In this document: piece after piece, positions 1 to 9,999 of the stretch | Layout of the letters: each line of letters opens with the position of its first letter | How positions within the stretch are numbered: the first letter of the stretch is position 1 | Assembly: GCA_021234155.1 (NCBI GenBank) | Contig: JAJEKV010000210.1 | Location: forward strand, 465,501-529,500 | Direction of reading: 5' to 3' | Length of the DNA: 64,000 bases | DNA from: Isoetes taiwanensis | Taxonomy: Eukaryota; Streptophyta; Lycopodiopsida; Isoetales; Isoetaceae | The notes under the pieces: generated by a model | Seen by the model: the letters and a program-made list of their open reading frames with translations, nothing else | The model's database searches: none | What the model was told of the DNA's origin: nothing | Position numbers and translations under genes: made by a program

Positions 1-421
1 GAATATTCTCTTACTATTAATAGCCCTATTAATTGATTAGCCCCCCCTATTAAATATCTGTACTATATATATACTTATCTTTAAAATTTGAATTTCTGCT
101 AATGGTTTGATGTGTTAATTAAGGATTTGCGCCATTTTTCGCCTGGGTCTCGGATTGAGATGATTCTTCGACCCATTTTGGGTGAAATTTGATGCTCATG
201 AATAATTTCCACTATAATCTGACTAGAATATTAATTTAACTCATCCTTTTTCCTTGCATCTATAATTTAGCCTAACTTTATGACCCTACTAATTGAGAGA
301 AAAAAATTTCCCCCAGTTTTCGAGGTTCACCACTGGAATTTCTATCCTATGCTCTATTAGGCCAGTTAGACTACTAGGTCAGGGATATGGTCAATGCTAG
401 TTCTTGATCAACCAAGAACAT

Positions 422-590
422 GGCTCTGATACCATTGTGACGCTCCCTACTAGCTATACGACACCCCGTCGTACATCTCGTAGGAAATCCCCCATCCAGC
501 CCTCTGGTCGCATGGGCCCTCCATCTATCCCGCACTCAAGATACTCCTAGTGTGGGAAGGGGACATGCACAAGGCCCCCAAAAATTAATG
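422..590 (-). mobile_element. LTR end with tRNA-iMet-type primer binding site
   Basis: Read on the minus strand, positions 434-422 spell TGGTATCAGAGCC, the standard plant primer binding site for initiator tRNA-Met. It directly follows an LTR-like end in GCGTCACA at 436. This is the 5' LTR / internal boundary of a minus-strand LTR retrotransposon whose body runs off the left edge. The other LTR end may be near 575 (TGTGCATG after a G-rich block) or further right. The other LTR is not in the window, so family and length are not fixed. Confidence 0.6.
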
Positions 591-2810
591 GTTATTAGTT
601 TTTTACAAGGATTTTTGCATGAAGCCACTATATTAAACTAATATTAGTTTGTTGGTTAATATGTTGATTAAGCATGAATAGTTACTTAAAGTGGTTCATA
701 CTTATGGTTTATTGTCCTACTTTATTATCATAGTTCACCATCATGGTTTTAATAGTAGTTAGTCTCTTTGGTTTAATACCATGTCTTTAAATAGTGCTTT
801 ACTCCTGTGCTTTAAACATGTGGTTTAACAGCCTAATAGTGATGATTTATGCATTAATTGTTTGTGCAACTTAACATGGTTGTCTAATGAAGTTGTCTCT
901 ATCTTCTTATATGAATTAATGTTGTTCTATACAAGAAAATATTCCAATTTTCTTTCAAAAAATATCAGCTAACTACTAATGGTTCCTTCATCAAGGTAGG
1001 GAAGACTTGCATCTCTAACCTATTTTGTGAAAAGGACAAATCAATGTCATTTTAGACAATGAAATCGGTATTGGTTTCATGAACATAATAATACATGCAC
1101 AACTTAGTTACCACTGCCATTTAGAAGACATAAGTGGCTAACAATGCTCTAAGTTTTTACATCAAGTTGTTACATGTTTTTCATCATATTCTTGATGTTT
1201 TGTTTATGTAATTGATATTGCTTTATCTAACAAATGAAGAAAGGTTTCTTTAACATTCCATTTATTGTTTGAGAATAGAAGTATTGATAGCTTGTATACA
1301 AAATCATTAAGCAAATTAATGCAAATCACATATCAAAATATCAAGTTTTTACAAACGTATATATGATGCCTAACAAACAGCATATGAATTTGAATATAAA
1401 CATATATAGCATATATCGCAAGATGTCAGGGATTTGAACCCTGGTATTTCCATTTGGTTCATCCAAATAACAACTTTGAAATTTCTAAAAGGATTCATCA
1501 CCACACAAATTTTACCATATTCTATTTCATATCTCTTAATCCAGGTTGCTTGAAAAGTCAAACTAAATTTAAGAAAATCAGTGGACAAGATTAATTTAGC
1601 AATCTAAGCCTACCTACTACACCAGCCAAAGCATATGAAATTTTTTCAAAACAACACAGCAGTGCATTCTTAAACATCATCTTGTTGCTTAAATGAAGAG
1701 AAGCTTTACAAATCTCTATGATTAGATTCCTGCAAATCTCAAAAACTCTCTAGCTTTTGTGTCCGCTTTATCACAATGGACAGCAATGACATTAAAAAAA
1801 GTTTAAGTCTCACCTTATTCATGACAACTTCCAGAGGGGCAAAGTGCAATTACTCCATAAAAAATAAATACTGATCCTCTCCAAGTATCGATCATGTCTA
1901 GTCACCAAAATAGCAAGAGCATAAATTATGCCACTCCAACCAAATCCCCTGTAGCAAGAATATAAGAATGCACATGCCACTAGATAACCATTTTAGACAC
2001 AAGTAGATAATCCTTGTAGACAAAAGTCACAAACGATCATGCCAAATAAGGGATTCTAGAATTGAGGTGCAAAAAAACTATTAACAATTTGCAAAAACAA
2101 TACCATGCGCCACCATATAACCTTTTAAGCACAATTTGCAAGTAAATCATCATGCCAATAAGATAATTCCAGAATTAAGGTGCAGTAAGAAAAAAAGGAA
2201 GGAAAAAGCTATTAATAATTTTGAAAAACAATACCGAATAATATAGAAACATCGATCTTGCTGAATGCCTTATGATGCTGACGAAACACAATGACCAGTA
2301 TGATCAAATCAAGTTTCTGCAAATAGTTCAGATATCATTGAAGTTAAGTCTTTGAATTCTAGATTCATATAAACAACTTAATGCTTCTTAAACAATTATA
2401 TAGGCACAACATCGCATTGCTGAGGCATCTAAAAACGAAAACATTGAAGACAAATAAGTTTAGAAACTCGATGAAAACCATACCGGCACGAAGAGTGCAA
2501 GGATGGGAGTAAGAAGCCCAAAAATCGTGCAAGAAAAGCCTACGAAACACGAAGAAGCATAGCAAATGGTCACGAAAGCCCTCAAGCTATAGCCCACGCG
2601 CCGAATCGACTGGTCTATTCCGAAGAACAACCATGCAAAAGATTAAAGAGCTCCAACAAAGGCACAAAGATGCGATAATAGAAAAATAATAAGAACAAAA
2701 CGATTCATCAAACCTTAAAAAATAATCCATGCAACCGACTTTAGAACGATTCAAAGCCTGTATGCCAAGAAGAAGGAACACAAAGAGAGAAACGCAAAAA
2801 ATACATAAAC
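591..2810. other. AT-rich intergenic stretch, no gene seen
   Basis: There is no long reading frame with coding character here. 591-900 is rich in the word GTGGTTTA and is matched in inverted orientation by the TAAACCAC-rich stretch at 5700-6068, so it is probably old LTR sequence. A T-arm-like palindrome at 1427-1443 is discussed among the rejected items. I see nothing else. Confidence 0.5.
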
Positions 2811-2811
2811 A

Positions 2812-2943
2812 AAGGAGGACACAAAGAGGGAAAAAGGGGCCGAACTTCATCAAGCGGGGAAATGGAGTGGGAAAAACAAAGAGGACACAAAGAGGAAAAA
2901 AGGACCGAACTTCTTCAAGCGGGAAAATGGAGTGGAAAAATGG
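2812..2943. repeat. Two-copy tandem duplication, about 63 bp unit
   Basis: The block starting GGACACAAAGAGG at 2817 and ending in AATGGAGTGG is repeated at 2882-2935 with a few substitutions and small indels. The short open frames crossing it on both strands are a by-product of its purine-rich composition. Confidence 0.8.
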
Positions 2944-3411
2944 TCGTGGCACTTTATTGGACTCCTTTTGAATGTTGGCACCTCCAGGTGCTCATCCTAA
3001 ACATTTTAAAATACTTACCTTGATTTTAAAATACTTACCTTGTCAAATAATATTAATGCTCTCAACAACATAGAATTTAGCCTAGGTGCATCCAATCCAC
3101 AAAATAATATATAATTTAAGTAATGCCACAAGACCCTACCAATAAGAGTGATCTAATCGATTTACTGTCCCACCTGTAGATCCTGGATCTACCACAATTG
3201 GCTGGAGTTGATCTCCCAGATATCAATTCTCAAGAGAAATACCTAGTACTACTAACTGCAAGAAATTCCAGATAGGCTTGCCGAGGGATTGAATCCCCGC
3301 TTGAATCTCACATAACACGTACAGTATTGTGTATAGATCTTCTCAAGATCTAAAGAAGCTCAATTTCTTCAAAATTGATAACAACTATAGATCCTAACTA
3401 GTGCATGTTTA

Positions 3412-3650
3412 GATGATCTCTTTAAGGCCATGAATCAAGCCCAACTTTATGAACAATATCGTTACTGTCAAATCAAGCAACCCAATGACTTGAAGAGGAT
3501 TGAAGACTTTGCATCTGCATAGAGCCAAACCCAAGCAATGCAAAAATACTTCAATAAGGCTAAATTCAATTCCTGGGGTTGGCTTTGCCGTTAAAAGAAA
3601 GGTTCAACAATGTAGTAGCAATTCTCACCAAGAGGATGCAATGATCTTGG
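3412..3650 (+). pseudogene. Short coding-like tract, gag-like composition
   Basis: A plus-strand frame opens at 3412 and runs about 40 codons (Q-, K- and Y-rich, ending FASA) to a TAG at 3521. The same frame continues with SQTQAMQKYFNKAKF. The composition resembles a retroelement gag, but no motif is decisive. I do not recognise the protein, and it may be chance. Confidence 0.2.
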
Positions 3651-4179
3651 CTTTGTGATATTATTGCAAGCAAATGTTCACGTGATCATATATCCTAGCA
3701 GATATGGGCGTCTTTCGTGTGAACGTGGCCAGGGGTGCCTAGATGGTTTTGATATATTATATACAAGAACTTGATACGATATGAGATCTTGAAATCCTAG
3801 TTAAAATTCAATATCCTATAGAGAATTATTTGAATAATACAACTAGAGAACAATTTTTAAATTAAATCTATGCCTTCTTCATGTTGACATGGAATGAATT
3901 AGGGCTAGGATCTCCAAGTTATTTTGCTACATATTGTATATATATCTACAACTTCATGGCTATCCACAGTAAAGTTGTTATATCCGGCAATGACACGCTT
4001 CAACGACACCCATATTCCATGACCTTTACAAGTACCAAATAGAGCTTCGTTGGAGACCAACCATGAATATATGCAAGGGAACCCACTGGTCGGAGCGGGT
4101 TTAAGCGGGAAACCGGTGACGTGGCTATGCCGCATGAGAGGGCGTTCACGGCTAGGGTGATTGCCGGTTATCGTTCTTT

Positions 4180-4965
4180 GCCGTTATTCCCTTCGCCGCA
4201 GACGTTCCTCCCCAACAAACCCGCGACGGCTGGTGGGTTCCCTCGCGTGGTCTACCGTTAGGTGGAAATTTCGTAGACATGCAACAGAGCAAGGGAATAA
4301 CGGCGAAGAAGATAACTTCAGCAATCGCCCTAGCCAGACCACCGATTTGCCTTGTCTTAAGCGGGCATTTGCAGACTCAATCTCGTTAATTCTACGCTGA
4401 AGGTTCTGATTCAACCTCCTACACTCTGAGAGATCTTCCTCCAGAGCGTTTCATAGCCCATGCTTCTGGCTCACCCGAGTGATCAAGGATTTTCCAAGAT
4501 TTGAAGCTCCAATCTCGTTCATTCTGCGCCGGAGTTTCTCCTTTGAGCTTCTACACTTTGAGAGATCCTCTTCCAGAGGTTTTCGAGCCCTCTGCTCCTT
4601 GCTGTGAGCTCGCCGAAACTGCCATAGCTATGAAGAAGCGGAACATATAACAAGATCTCCATAGCCGGAGGAATAAGAACTCGCCTAAATTTGAGTCTAA
4701 TAGCTTGCGATAACCTGCTTAATGTTGCAGTGAAGAAAATGAGTCTACTCCGGTGAAGGAAAATATTAGAGAAATCTAGGCGTGAAATAGCTTCGGCCTT
4801 TGAAGATGGAGGTTTTAGGGGCAAGAAATTGCTCCATTCATGAATAAAAGTGCTCGCCATAGCCCTTAAGGCAAGACCTTCTGGAAGTTTCTTGGCGGAG
4901 CCGAAGCGGCGCCGTCTGAGCTTCCAGAAAACTAGATATCTGAAAAAAAAAATAGACACCATTAA
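4180..4965 (-). pseudogene. Coding-like tract with internally duplicated coiled-coil segment
   Basis: On the minus strand a 147-codon frame (4962-4519) is followed in another frame by two similar heptad-like segments. One reads LEEDLSKCRSSKEKLRRRMN (about 4575-4510) and the other LEEDLSECRRLNQNLQRRIN (about 4440-4385). A TGA separates them. The duplication is visible in the DNA too: 4384-4450 matches 4508-4580. After the second copy the frame has a candidate splice donor (AAATCG/GTGGTC). This looks like exon material of a coiled-coil protein or a captured gene piece. The family is not recognised and no intact start-to-stop gene can be drawn. Confidence 0.3.
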
Positions 4966-5699
4966 CCCACTGAAATTCCCACCTAGCTGTGGGTTACGAC
5001 ATCAAAATAACCTACTATAAATAGCTTACAACTTTTAATCTATTACATATTGTGAAACATATCATATAATAGACTTAGAAATTATGTATATACGTTACCA
5101 TGTCTTTAAGAAAGATGGAATAAGAGATGCAATATCAAGATGTTGTGCTAGAGTTCTCCTATAGCCATTCCTCCACACAAGCACCGACTCTCAGTGCAAT
5201 TTCAAAAAATTAAGATAATGTAACACACGTGGTGGTTACTATAGTGGTTTCTCTTGAACCCGAAAAATGAGCAGGAGCATCATTATCTAGTTCATATTTG
5301 AAGTAGTTCACCGCTCTCCAAATATAAAAATATAGCCAAAAACATTCCTTCATGATAAATGCTATCGATCTTATAACATACTAAAACATTCTCTAAACCC
5401 ATCTAAACTTCTAAGACTTTCCACACTGGACAACACAATAATTGGATATATCTGCAAGTTAGGCAAAAGGTTTAATTTAATCCTAAACTTCTATACAATG
5501 GGCATACAAACAATTTAAGCCAACCTACGTTAGTCGACATCAAATTGAGGAGAATAATGGAATCGAATTGAATTGAGATGGAAGAGGAACCATAATTGTT
5601 ACTATAAAGATAATTGTTTGGACGCTCTCTAGGGATCACTATAAGGTGCGATGGCTTCGAGGTGGTATCAAAACTATCTTTTCTATTATCCATTTCACA
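4966..5699. other. Intergenic, no gene seen
   Basis: AT-rich sequence without a convincing reading frame, repeat or hairpin. Small frames on the minus strand near 5.5-5.7 kb have no coding features. Confidence 0.5.
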
Positions 5700-7537
5700 A
5701 AAATACTATCATAGATCAAATTGTATTAACGATCACTATGGTAAACAAAAAAACCACTAGTATATGCATGAGACTATTTCATAAACCACAAATAGAGAAC
5801 AAACCACTATAGCATTGACAACCACCATTGATAAGCACATCAGGAATGACTACTAGTCTTCATAAACCACGACTAATAAATAAACCACTATAGCATTGAG
5901 AATCACCATTGATAATTGTGTCACAAACTACTATAGCTCTTGACAAACCATTATGGCATGTGGTTTTATTCTATCAAATAAATTCATGCATAAAAAGTCA
6001 CATATACCATGGTTTTAGATGATTTGGTACTAGTTAAACATGGTAGTTCAATTTTTGGGGGCCTTGTGATGGAGGTGCCTTGATGCCCTTCCCTTATGGG
6101 CTCCTATACAGCGGAAGCACAACATAACGTCAGCACTAACAATAGCAATACATCTAACTACCTCAAAAAGTAGCATATCCATACATCCATAGATCCAAGA
6201 AAGATATCAACATACCATAAAACATGAGAGCTCCTACCCAGGCTCAAACTCGTAAGGAAGTAGACTGATGGCTGGGCTACAAGATAGAGCAGACCGAGAT
6301 ATAACAGTGGTGGGGTTGGCTATAGACAATGGCTAGGGTTGACCGTTCCATCTGCCCCTCCTGTGCATACTTTGCAGACTGGCTAGATCGGGCTCTGGCA
6401 TGACTATAACCTGTCGAATACGTAGTATCATGGTATCACCCATCGAGACTACTCTGGGTTGCATATTCCCGGTCTGATGAGGTAGGAAGAGTTCCATCTC
6501 TTCTTCCCGAGGTCTAGTGGTTCCATGGGTGCCTAGAGAATCATGGCGACACACGATTCATCCCCACTGAACTCCCCAAAACAAGAGCCTTCCCGAGGAT
6601 CGAGCGACACCATTGATCCGAAAGTGTGGGACCAATACGACCCCCACATGAAGTGACCGGCTATAGATATAGCCTACTATGGGTCCCGGTAGCCACGCTC
6701 AATAGGGACCTCCATCCATTTTGCCACTATCCTCGTTGTGTAGTGCTAAGTCATTACATAGCCCCTGTTGCCGGGTGGGTTCCTATGCACAGGCCGCATA
6801 ATAATTTGAACTAAGGGGTCTAAATTAGAAGCATCGTCTAATAGTGGCCACTAGGTGTCTACCCCCGTCCCCATACAAGATGAGCAAACATGATCAACCA
6901 ACATCACATATCCATATAACATGATAATAATGAGAATAACATCTAACCTAATCATATGCATCTAACTTACAATTAGGGTTCATTAACTAGGGTTCAAGTT
7001 CTAGGGTTCTAGAATGGCTCTACTAGAGATACGAAATGCTAACTCATATGGAATCCTAACTTTTAGGTGATCTACAAAGACTCTAACCCCAAATACCTGC
7101 TCCTGAGGAACTCCCTCCTGCTCCAGCCGTCTCCATGGCCTTCAAGGTGTTCGAAGTAGCTCCCACTCCTACTGATGCGCTCATGCTCTGGGGGCTGCTG
7201 TGCTATGCTGTTTCGAAACGGAATTTCGAGCGCGAACAAGGTTCCCAGATTGTTGGAGCCAGAAAAATGGGCTAGGGTTAGGGTTTGGCCATTTTTAGGT
7301 TAGGATTGCATGTCATGCCACATGGCTCCAATGGAGTGCTCCCATGTGGCTGGTGCCCAATAGAGTGAGGCCATGTGGAAATGGCCCCATGCCTAAGGTT
7401 GGCTAAGTTATATGGATAACTTAGTCACGCTCCCTTTTCCACCAACTATAGTGTACAAGGCTACTAAGGTAGACTTGTACGGTAACATGGCTCAGAAATA
7501 TACGTATTTATAGTGTACATTTCCCAGGAATGTCACA
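5700..7537 (+). mobile_element. Remnant of an LTR element, probable LTR ending in TGTCACA
   Basis: 5700-6068 is an inverted relative of 575-900. Both contain AAACCAC-type repeats and end in the shared 18-bp block AATTTTTGGGGGCCTTGT. Two copies of AAACCACTATAGCATTGA occur about 100 bp apart at 5783 and 5881. From 6065 (TGTGATGG) the sequence runs without coding content to 7537 (GGAATGTCACA), where it abuts a broken copia gag. TG...CA ends would fit a 1.47-kb LTR, but I find no matching second LTR and no target duplication. It is best read as a fragment. Confidence 0.35.
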
Positions 7538-8371
7538 CTTTTCAAATGAGCATAACTATCAGAGTGATAGCATGGCCCAATTTTGCTTTTATTAGAGCCA
7601 CTTGAGGCACCCTTATTTTTACCTTTAAATTTACCTGTATACAGGACTTTCGATGTCTGATCATCATCATCATACCCAATGGTACTTTGCTCAAATTCTG
7701 TTCATACCATCTGGATGGCATGTTCCTTTGATCTTGCCACATTCCTCAGTAATGTAGCTAAGTGAGCTCTATGAGAAACTGATCTTGCAATTGCTAAGAT
7801 CTGATACTCTTCATTCAAGATAATGCCTGCTCCTTCTAGATCTGCAATAATAGAATCAAATTTCTCAAGAAATTTTGTCAGAGCATCTTTATCATATAGT
7901 TTAAGCCGTTTAAGTTGCTTTTCCAAAACGTCTATTTGAGAGGATGATTTTGCCTCATACGTCTTCACCATATACTGCCACATATCCTTCAGTGACATAC
8001 CTCTTAGCTTCAGCTTGATTACTGATCCAACTTTGCATGATATAATAGCTTGAGCTTCCATAACATTCGGTCTTTCATCACTTACTTTTGATGTAACTGT
8101 AACTGTTGCAGATCCTCCAGATCCTCCACCAACAACAGATTCTCTAGAAGTTGAACTTGAGCTTGTTCCCCCTGCACTAGATGTCCCTACAGTTACATTT
8201 GCACTAGTACGTCTGGCGGTATTTTCATCTATCAAATACCACAAATTTTCAAACTCAGGAACTTCTTTTATACTTTGTTTCCAAATTTGAAAACCTCCTT
8301 CACCTTTAAAACCTCTATAGCATTCAATTTGCTCCAAATCTGGTAAACATTGCAACCTGGCTCTGATATCA
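7538..8371 (-). pseudogene. Ty1/copia gag remnant
   Basis: The minus-strand frame from about 8370 to 7540 has the copia gag pattern. It includes an FQIWKQ block, LWYLIDE, a Ser/Gly-rich insert, MWQYMVKTYE, then LEKQLKRLKLYD...FDSIIADLEGAG. A TGA after IQMV (near 7700) breaks the frame. The same frame continues through a basic GKFKGKNKG stretch to a degenerate zinc knuckle (CYHSDSYAHLKS, two ligands lost). There is no ATG: the frame begins right at the primer site (8356-8371). Protease, integrase and RT are missing. The fragment is cut at 7537 by other retroelement sequence, so it is a dead, truncated copy. Confidence 0.75.
8356..8371 (-). promoter_or_regulatory. Primer binding site of the copia remnant
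   Basis: On the minus strand this reads TGATATCAGAGCCAGG, one mismatch from the initiator-tRNA primer site TGGTATCAGAGC. It sits immediately before the gag-like frame, as expected for copia. Confidence 0.65.
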
Positions 8372-9372
8372 GTAATGAATAAAGCTATAGAGATAATTAT
8401 TAGACACTCACACACTTAGCACAACTTAGCAAAATGCAAGATGCAATAATACATATAAGAACTCTTTGTCGTCAATGGTCTAAATCAATTTCATTCTAGA
8501 GTTTAACCCATCGAATTTCAATGCTATAGTAAAATACTTCAAACACCAAAATAGATCATAACATCCATTTAATATCAGCTATACGTTCGACAGCCCAAGC
8601 CTTGTTTGATTGATCAAAACCTTCTGTCTGCAACACTGTATGAATTTAATCATCAAATCTATCTATTCATTTTTGTTTTATACTCATGGATCCGGCCGTT
8701 AAGCTAAACCAAATGTTCATATCCATTTTTGGTTCGAACCATAATAGAAAGCCGTGTATATCTTCATACTAATAATAATCCTAAATATCTTTGACCTTTG
8801 TCATATAGGTTAAATATAACTCCTGAATCTGAACCACATAACCTAGATCTACTCTTGAGACCATAGATATTGGACAACTTCAAATACGAGTTTCCTTCAA
8901 CCATATATAATATCTACTAGCCATTTACTGAGATGAATTCTCCTGTATATGTACTGATTCTACATGACATAATATTATCAGATCATAAATGAGATAAACA
9001 TTTCATAATGTTTGAAGGAAATGTAGAAGGAACTAGAAGAATTTGTCAGACATTTTCCCTTTCAACACAACCAATATTTTTGTTATTATTTATCAATAAG
9101 AATACCTTTTCGTCCATTTCTGATTCTGCACAGTAAATTGTATAAATTACCTTCGTATTCCTTTGTTTGGTGTTGGGCTTCTCCTTGATCATCTTTCAAA
9201 GAGGCAAACATATTTCATCACGTCTCTTGTCTCCCCTTCTTATAACTTCAATGCCTTCTGCAGCAAATTGAATGTAATTATTGCAAGTTTCAATCTAATG
9301 GTGAGCTTTCAATGGGAATAAAGTATTATAGGCAACAAAACACAATCAAACATGCAAGTCTAGGAATAGAAG
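8372..9372 (-). mobile_element. Probable part of the 5' LTR of the copia remnant
   Basis: This is the position where the minus-strand copia element's 5' LTR must lie, just outside its primer site. A TG at 8375 could be the LTR edge. There is no coding content. The sequence is interrupted at 9373 by the gypsy insertion, so the far edge may lie beyond 20413. This is inferred from position only. Confidence 0.35.
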
Positions 9373-9377
9373 ATATA

Positions 9378-9971
9378 TGTTTGGGGTCTGGGTTCGGGAA
9401 CTCCTGGAAGACAGCCCTCTGTGAGGACCCGTGGATCTAACAGGAGATTCCGGGGGACTATGTCACGCGGGATTTGCAAGAAGAGAACAAGAAGAAGAAA
9501 ATAGAACAAAGAGAACAATGAGAGGAAAATGATAAGCTTCCTTGATATCAATGATGAACATACATGAGCTCTCGCAAAAGAGAGAAAACTGAAAGGAGAC
9601 AAGACTCAAAACTCATCTAGCCTTCATGTGCTAGCTCTAATCATATATATAGTACAATGGCCTTTGGCCCAATATAGACACTTCCCGATCTGGTGCGACT
9701 CACGGAAGGAGGCCCCGATTTGCAGGAATGTTGGCGGTGCCTCTTGAAGTGCCTAGAATCACGCCGACGCCGACGGCCTGGTGGTGGCGGGCCATCACTT
9801 GTCCGAGCGGGCCTCTTGATAGCAAACCGGGCTTTGGATCCGCGTGGTCTCGGGCCGCTTGGTCTTGGCCGGGCCTTTGATGGCTGACCCGTGGCCGTCT
9901 GTGGATCCTTGAGCTTGACCTGGTCCATCGTGTGCATGAATAGTCCTGAACCAAGAGGCACAGGACTAACA
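9378..9971 (-). repeat. 3' LTR of the gypsy element
   Basis: It begins TGTTAGTCCTG and ends CCCCAAACA on the minus strand and matches 19821-20408 end to end. The two copies are nearly identical in the middle but differ at CpG-rich positions (for example CCGACGCCGACG here against CTGACGCTGACG there), consistent with methylated-cytosine decay. Confidence 0.92.
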
Positions 9972-9980
9972 CTCCCCCCT
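9972..9980 (-). promoter_or_regulatory. Polypurine tract
   Basis: On the minus strand AGGGGGGAG lies immediately before the TGTTAG start of the 3' LTR. This is the expected plus-strand primer for reverse transcription. Confidence 0.85.
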
Positions 9981-9999
9981 ACCAAACGACACTCAGTCT

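Noticed and set aside
1427-1443. tRNA T-arm-like palindrome CAGGGATTTGAACCCTG
   Set aside because: A B-box-like T-arm is present on the minus strand, but no A box, anticodon arm or acceptor stem can be drawn; at most a SINE relic.
2587-2971. 121-codon minus and 80-codon plus frames
   Set aside because: Both arise from the purine-rich 63-bp tandem duplication and show no domain.
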